Below, in pieces: positions 60,038-64,000 of a stretch of 64,000 nt of DNA. This DNA comes from Flavobacteriales bacterium. Lineage in GTDB: Bacteria; Bacteroidota; Bacteroidia; Flavobacteriales_F; PHOS-HE28. Position 1 is the stretch's first letter. The number at the start of each line of letters is the position of its first letter. The DNA lies in contig JADJCX010000001.1 in the NCBI GenBank assembly GCA_016703005.1, positions 124,001 to 188,000 of the forward strand, in the 5' to 3' direction. A program made the position numbers and the translations under genes. Under the pieces are notes generated by a model. The model was not told the DNA's origin. It saw nothing but the letters and a program-made list of their open reading frames with translations, and did no database searches.

Positions 60038-60406
60038 TCAGTTCAGTGAGCTCATTTTCTCCACGGCGTCGGTTTCCGACGGGAAGATGCTGAACACTTG
60101 ATCCAGTTTGGTGACGATGAACAGGGTCTTCACACTGCTGCTCATACGGCAGATGTATGTATCGCCACCGGCGTTGCGCGTCTTGGTGAGCACGCTGATG
60201 AGGATGTTGAGACCGGTGCTGTTCATGTATTGCAGATCATGCAGGTTCAGGATCACCTTGTTGTGCCCCTGTGCAACCACATCGTCGAGCGTGGTCATCA
60301 ATTGATCGGCGTGCACCTGGTCCATCAGGCGGCCGAACAGGTGGAATACCTGGCAGCCCTCGCGCTCTTTAACGGTGATCTCGAATGGTTGGACGCTGGT
60401 GCTCAT
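60038..60406 (-). CDS. STAS-domain anti-sigma-factor antagonist-like protein
   Basis: 122 residues from MSTSVQPFEITVKEREGCQV. It has the STAS pattern with the phosphorylatable residue region LHDLQYMNSTGLNILISVLT (Asn-Ser-Thr-Gly) and the supporting strand KVILNL. STAS proteins of this kind bind and release anti-sigma factors or partner kinases. No anti-sigma or sigma factor gene is adjacent. It lies 31 nt upstream of purA on the same strand, between Fur and PurA. In-frame extension upstream is rejected. Confidence 0.88.
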   Translation of the reverse strand: MSTSVQPFEITVKEREGCQVFHLFGRLMDQVHADQLMTTLDDVVAQGHNKVILNLHDLQYMNSTGLNILISVLTKTRNAGGDTYICRMSSSVKTLFIVTKLDQVFSIFPSETDAVEKMSSLN

Positions 60407-60410
60407 GTTT

Positions 60411-60890
60411 TCATGTCCCGATGGGTCGGGACGGCGTTTGGTTCTTTTCCGCGCATTCGCGGCATTGGCCGTAAAGATGCAACGCATGGTGATGCACCCG
60501 GAATCCCGTGACTTCCGAAACCGTTGCACGGATGGATTGTATGCGCGGGTCGCAGAATTCGGTTACGCGCTCGCACGAGGTACAGATCAAGTGGTCGTGC
60601 TGCTTGTAGCTGTGTGCTTTCTCGAACTGGGCTTGCGCTTGGCCGAAGCGATGTTTGCGCACCAGGTCGCATTCCAGCAGCAGGTCCATGGTATTGTAGA
60701 GGGTGGCGCGGCTTACCCGGTAGTTCTTGCCCTTCATACGGGCATAGAGGCGCTCAATATCGAAGTGCCCCTCATGATCGTACACCTCGGTGAGGATCGC
60801 GAACCGCTCAGGGGTCTTGCGGTGGCCATGGCGCTCCAGGTATTCGCTGAAGAGCCTTTTCACATTGTCCTTCGTTTCGGTAGGGGCCAT
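60411..60890 (-). CDS. Fur-family transcriptional regulator
   Basis: 159 residues: winged-helix (KTPERFAILTEVYDHEGHFD, RVSRATLYNTMDLLLECDLV) and dimerisation domain with metal-binding His/Cys residues (KQHDHLICTSCERVTEFCDP ... CRECAEKNQ). It has both C-x2-C structural zinc motifs. It is likely to repress iron-uptake or zinc-uptake genes when its metal is bound; whether it is Fur, Zur or PerR cannot be told. It lies just after RelA/SpoT and before STAS. Confidence 0.92.
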   Translation of the reverse strand: MAPTETKDNVKRLFSEYLERHGHRKTPERFAILTEVYDHEGHFDIERLYARMKGKNYRVSRATLYNTMDLLLECDLVRKHRFGQAQAQFEKAHSYKQHDHLICTSCERVTEFCDPRIQSIRATVSEVTGFRVHHHALHLYGQCRECAEKNQTPSRPIGT

Positions 60891-60916
60891 TGCGTTGGCG
60901 AAAGTAGGCTGCGGCC

Positions 60917-63148
60917 TCAGTGGTCAACGCGTTCAACGCTTTTCACCCCTTCAACCCCGCGGAGCTTCTCGATCAATTGGTTCAGGTGGTCCGTGTTCTG
61001 CACATAGGCCATCACTTTGCCCTCAAAGATCCCATCATTGCTCTCGAAGCCGATGGACCGCATGTTCACGTTGTGCTCCGCGCTGATGATGGTGGTGATG
61101 TTGAGCACGATACCCGCACTGTCGATGCCGCTGAACCGCAGACCGGCCAGGAATTCCATCTGGTCCTTGCCTTTCCATCGCGCTTTCACGATCCGATAGG
61201 CGAAGTTGCTCATGAGCTGTACGGCGCTCGGGCAGCTTACCCGGTGCACCTTGATCCCATCGTGCTGGGTGATGAAGCCGAAGACGTCGTCGCCAGGGAT
61301 CGGGTTGCAACACTTGCTCAGTTGATAGTCGATCCGTTGCAGGTCATCGCCAAGCAACAGTGCCCCGCCCTTGGCTCCCCGGATCTCTGCCACCACCTCT
61401 TCGAAGGATCGTTCATCGCCCTGTGGCACTTGCACCGGAAGTTCCAGTCGACCCTTGGCGCTGACGGCAGGTGTGATCTTGTCCAGATCGAAACGGCCAC
61501 GTGCAACGTGCCAGAACAGGTCGTTCTCCGATGTGGCCCGGAAGTACTCAACGAGCGCGGCTATGTTCTTCGCGTCCGGCTTCACCCCCCATTTGCGCAT
61601 GTGATCCTCCACACTTTCGCGCCCTACGCCGGCCATCTTCTTTTTCTGGTCGCGGAGATTCTGCTTGATGCGTGCACGCGCCTTGGCGGTCACCACGTAG
61701 TTGAGCCAATCCTCCTTGGGCTGTTGCTTTTTGCTGGTGATGATCTCGATCTGGTCGCCGTTGCGCAACGGGTGGCTCAGCGGCACCAACTTGTGGTTCA
61801 CCTTGGCCCCGATGCATTGCCGTCCGAGGTCGGTGTGTATGTCGAACGCGAAATCGAGTGCAGTGCTGCCTGCGGGTAACGTGCGCATCTCACCGTTCGG
61901 GGTGAAGGCGACGATCTCCTCGCTGAAGAGGTTCAACTTGAAATCGTTGACGAAATCCACAGCGCTGCTGCCGGGATCTTCCAAGGCTTCGCGGATACGA
62001 TCGATCCACGCATCCATGGCGTTCTGCTTCTCGTCCGAATCCTTGTAGCGCCAATGTGCGGCATAGCCCATCTCAGCCACTTCGTCCATCCGCTTGCTAC
62101 GGATCTGCACTTCCACCCATCGGCCGCCTGGGCTCATTACCGTAGTGTGCAGGCTTTCATAGCCGTTGGCCTTCGGGAGGCTGATCCAATCGCGCAGTCG
62201 GTCGGGGTTGGGCTGGTAATAGTCGGTAACAATGGAGTACACTTTCCAACAATCCGCCTTTTCCAACTCAGGCCTGCTGTTCACGATGATCCGGATAGCG
62301 AACACGTCGTACACTTCTTCGAAGCTCACGTTCTTCTTCTGCATCTTGTTCCAGATGCTGTGCACGCTTTTGGGCCTTCCCTTGATCTCGTAGCCGAAGC
62401 CTTCTTTCTCCAGCGCGGCACCGATGGGCATGGAGAAGCGGCTGATGAAGCGCTTCCGCACGGGCTCGCTCTTCTTCAGTTTGGTGCTGATCTCTTCGAA
62501 GATCTCCGGCTCTTTGTACTTCAACGCAAGATCCTCCAGCTCGTTCTTGATGTTGTATAAACCGAGGCGATGGGCCAACGGTGCGTAGAGGAACAGCGTT
62601 TCGCTGGCGATCTTCAACTGCTTTTCGCGTGCCATGCTGTCCAGCGTGCGCATGTTGTGCAGGCGATCGGCCAGTTTGATCAGGATCACGCGCACATCCT
62701 GCGCCATGCTCAGCAGCACTTTACGGAAGTTCTCCGCTTGCATGCTGCCGGTAACGTTCAGTCCGCTGATCTTGGTGAGGCCATCGATGATCGTGGCTTC
62801 GGTGGGGCCGAAGAGTTCCCGCACGTCATCGAGCGTCAGGTCGGTATCCTCAACGGTATCGTGCAACAACGCGCACAGCACACTTGTCGGCCCAAGCCCG
62901 ATCTCTTCGGCGCAGATCCGTGCTACAGCGATCGGGTGGTAGATATAAGGCTCGCCGCTCTTACGCCGCTGGTCCTTGTGCGCTTCAAGCGCAATGTTGA
63001 ACGCCTTGCGAATACGCCGCACACCCTCGGGGGTGCGCTCGCCTTTGAGCGAGCGCAACAGGCTGCGGTAGCGGGAGAGGATCTCCTGCTTCTCGCGTTC
63101 AAGATCGATCGCAGGGTCGGTTGCGGGGGCCGGTTCCACTTTGCTCAT
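60917..63148 (-). CDS. spoT: bifunctional (p)ppGpp synthase/hydrolase
   Basis: 743 residues, the standard RelA/SpoT length. The N-terminal HD hydrolase motif is VLCALLHDTVEDTD, the synthetase loop is LPKANGYESLHTTVMSPGGR, and TGS (VAFTPNGEMRTLPAGSTALD) and C-terminal ACT (IVLNITTIISAEHNVNMRSI) domains are intact. It makes and degrades the stringent-response alarmone. It sits as first gene of a conserved block with Fur, STAS and PurA. Confidence 0.95.
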   Translation of the reverse strand: MSKVEPAPATDPAIDLEREKQEILSRYRSLLRSLKGERTPEGVRRIRKAFNIALEAHKDQRRKSGEPYIYHPIAVARICAEEIGLGPTSVLCALLHDTVEDTDLTLDDVRELFGPTEATIIDGLTKISGLNVTGSMQAENFRKVLLSMAQDVRVILIKLADRLHNMRTLDSMAREKQLKIASETLFLYAPLAHRLGLYNIKNELEDLALKYKEPEIFEEISTKLKKSEPVRKRFISRFSMPIGAALEKEGFGYEIKGRPKSVHSIWNKMQKKNVSFEEVYDVFAIRIIVNSRPELEKADCWKVYSIVTDYYQPNPDRLRDWISLPKANGYESLHTTVMSPGGRWVEVQIRSKRMDEVAEMGYAAHWRYKDSDEKQNAMDAWIDRIREALEDPGSSAVDFVNDFKLNLFSEEIVAFTPNGEMRTLPAGSTALDFAFDIHTDLGRQCIGAKVNHKLVPLSHPLRNGDQIEIITSKKQQPKEDWLNYVVTAKARARIKQNLRDQKKKMAGVGRESVEDHMRKWGVKPDAKNIAALVEYFRATSENDLFWHVARGRFDLDKITPAVSAKGRLELPVQVPQGDERSFEEVVAEIRGAKGGALLLGDDLQRIDYQLSKCCNPIPGDDVFGFITQHDGIKVHRVSCPSAVQLMSNFAYRIVKARWKGKDQMEFLAGLRFSGIDSAGIVLNITTIISAEHNVNMRSIGFESNDGIFEGKVMAYVQNTDHLNQLIEKLRGVEGVKSVERVDH

Positions 63149-63179
63149 TCACCACAAAGTAATGCTGCCGCAGTGCGCA

Positions 63180-64000
63180 TCATAACGCCGGTAGCACTTT
63201 GGCCCGCACATCGCCAAAGCCGATACGGACCCCATTGGCTTCGGCATGGCCGCGCATCACTACTGTATCGCCATCCTCGATGAACTTCCGTTCGCCGCCC
63301 CCATCGAGCTTCACCGGCTTCGTTCCTTTCCACGAAAGTTCCAGCATACTGCCATAGCTGTCGGGTGTATCGCCGCTGATGGTGCCGCTTGCCATCAGGT
63401 CGCCGGCATTCACGTTGCAGCCGTTCACAGTATGGTGCGCCAGTTGCTGGGCCATGTTCCAATACAGGTGCTTGAAGTTGCTGCGTGACACCACTGTTTC
63501 GGTGCCCCCGTCCGGAATGATGCCCACTTCCAGTTGGATGTCGAAGTGCTTTTTCCCCTCGTATTGCAGGTAGGGCAGCACCGGCGGGTCCTGCTTCGGC
63601 CCGGCAACACGGAATGGTTCCAGCGCATCGAGCGTAACGACCCAAGGCGAGATGGACGAGGCGAAGTTCTTACCGAGGAACGGGCCCAGCGGAACATATT
63701 CCCATGCTTGGATATCACGCGCGCTCCAATCGTTGAAGAGCACCAGACCGAAGATGTGGTCTTCGGCTTCGTCGGTTGAGATGCGTTCACCGAGCAGCGG
63801 CTTCCCAATGTGGGTAATGAAACCGACCTCCAGTTCGAAATCGAGTTGGCGCGTTGGCCCGAACACCGGGGCGGCATCCGGGTTGGGCTTGAATTGGCCG
63901 CAAGGTCTGTGGAAGTCGACACCGCTTTCGATGATGCTGCTTGCCCGGCCGTGGTAGCCGACCGGCAGGTGCAGCCAGTTCGGCAACAGCGCGTTCGCGG
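63180..64000 (-). CDS. fahA: fumarylacetoacetase (partial, cut by window end)
   Basis: The visible 273 residues are the C-terminal part of FAH: LPVGYHGRASSIIESGVDF, LDFELEVGFITHIGKPLLGE, and the metal-binding Asp/Glu region (LFNDWSARDIQAWEYVPLGP, ASGTISGDTPDSYGS). The frame is open at the right edge, where homologues have about 130 more residues. It splits fumarylacetoacetate to fumarate and acetoacetate as the last step of tyrosine degradation. Other hmg/hpd genes are not in the window. Confidence 0.93.
   Translation of the reverse strand, partial: ANALLPNWLHLPVGYHGRASSIIESGVDFHRPCGQFKPNPDAAPVFGPTRQLDFELEVGFITHIGKPLLGERISTDEAEDHIFGLVLFNDWSARDIQAWEYVPLGPFLGKNFASSISPWVVTLDALEPFRVAGPKQDPPVLPYLQYEGKKHFDIQLEVGIIPDGGTETVVSRSNFKHLYWNMAQQLAHHTVNGCNVNAGDLMASGTISGDTPDSYGSMLELSWKGTKPVKLDGGGERKFIEDGDTVVMRGHAEANGVRIGFGDVRAKVLPAL

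Noticed and set aside
58654..60093. Plus-strand open frame opposite purA
   Set aside because: purA on the minus strand is complete with all motifs; the opposite frame has no family resemblance.

Overview
The window looks like a chromosomal segment of an uncultured Bacteroidota bacterium, most likely a GC-rich Flavobacteriales lineage. The evidence is several secreted proteins with type IX secretion (T9SS) C-terminal sorting domains, delta-60 and DUF1501/DUF1800 protein families, Bacteroidota-type LptD and OstA proteins, a Bacteroidota-style promoter (TTG-N17-TACATTGC), and conserved neighbour pairs such as purA-STAS-Fur-RelA/SpoT and amidase-MCE-(Fe-S) protein. There is no phage, plasmid or CRISPR signature, and I found no tRNA or rRNA gene.

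Region by region. 1-6 kb: the end of a LuxR-type regulator, a T9SS delta-60 repeat protein, a 2'-5' RNA ligase-like protein that has lost both catalytic histidines, TerB-like, cold-shock and CsbD-like stress genes, and small unknowns. 6-16 kb: a PIF1-like helicase, an SRAP peptidase, a LuxR response regulator, an N-terminal OmpA-domain protein, a ferritin-like protein, and a DUF1800-DUF1501 pair whose second product carries a T9SS tail. 16-25 kb is the accessory and decaying part: a second cold-shock gene, exonuclease III, a broken four-helix-bundle gene, two convergent genes (DUF4260 and VOC) that run into each other without stops, a glutamine amidotransferase, a T9SS protein with a frameshifted tail, an FnIII protein, a frameshifted small HTH gene, and a heavily decayed T9SS-type beta-propeller pseudogene flanked by inverted GC-rich hairpin repeats.

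25-33 kb is the envelope block: lptD (split in two frames) diverges from amidase - MCE protein - (Fe-S) oxidoreductase - HAD - CCG-domain protein, followed by a REP-associated tyrosine transposase (RAYT) with its REP array. 33-45 kb: a tricorn-like protease, an outer-membrane barrel gene followed by a 48-residue internally deleted copy of itself, the OstA/LptA-like gene (frameshifted), two tandem CotH-like genes (the second degenerate and fused to a beta-helix), a polysaccharide deacetylase and OmpH. 45-55 kb: a T9SS protein (frameshifted), a LytTR/LytS two-component pair, ACP phosphodiesterase, an MltF-like lipoprotein and a secreted peptidylarginine-deiminase-like enzyme. 55-64 kb is housekeeping: Hsp20, a TonB-like protein, an RNA m5C methyltransferase, PurA, STAS, Fur, RelA/SpoT, and a fumarylacetoacetase cut by the window edge.

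Five otherwise conserved genes are each broken by a single-base length change, most of them in a C or G run. I regard assembly or sequencing error as at least as likely as real pseudogenes. The clearest real biological novelties are the RAYT/REP locus, the internally deleted mini-gene, the stopless convergent gene junction, the covarying inverted hairpin repeats, the catalytically empty 2H protein, the secreted deiminase and the CotH/pseudo-CotH cassette.
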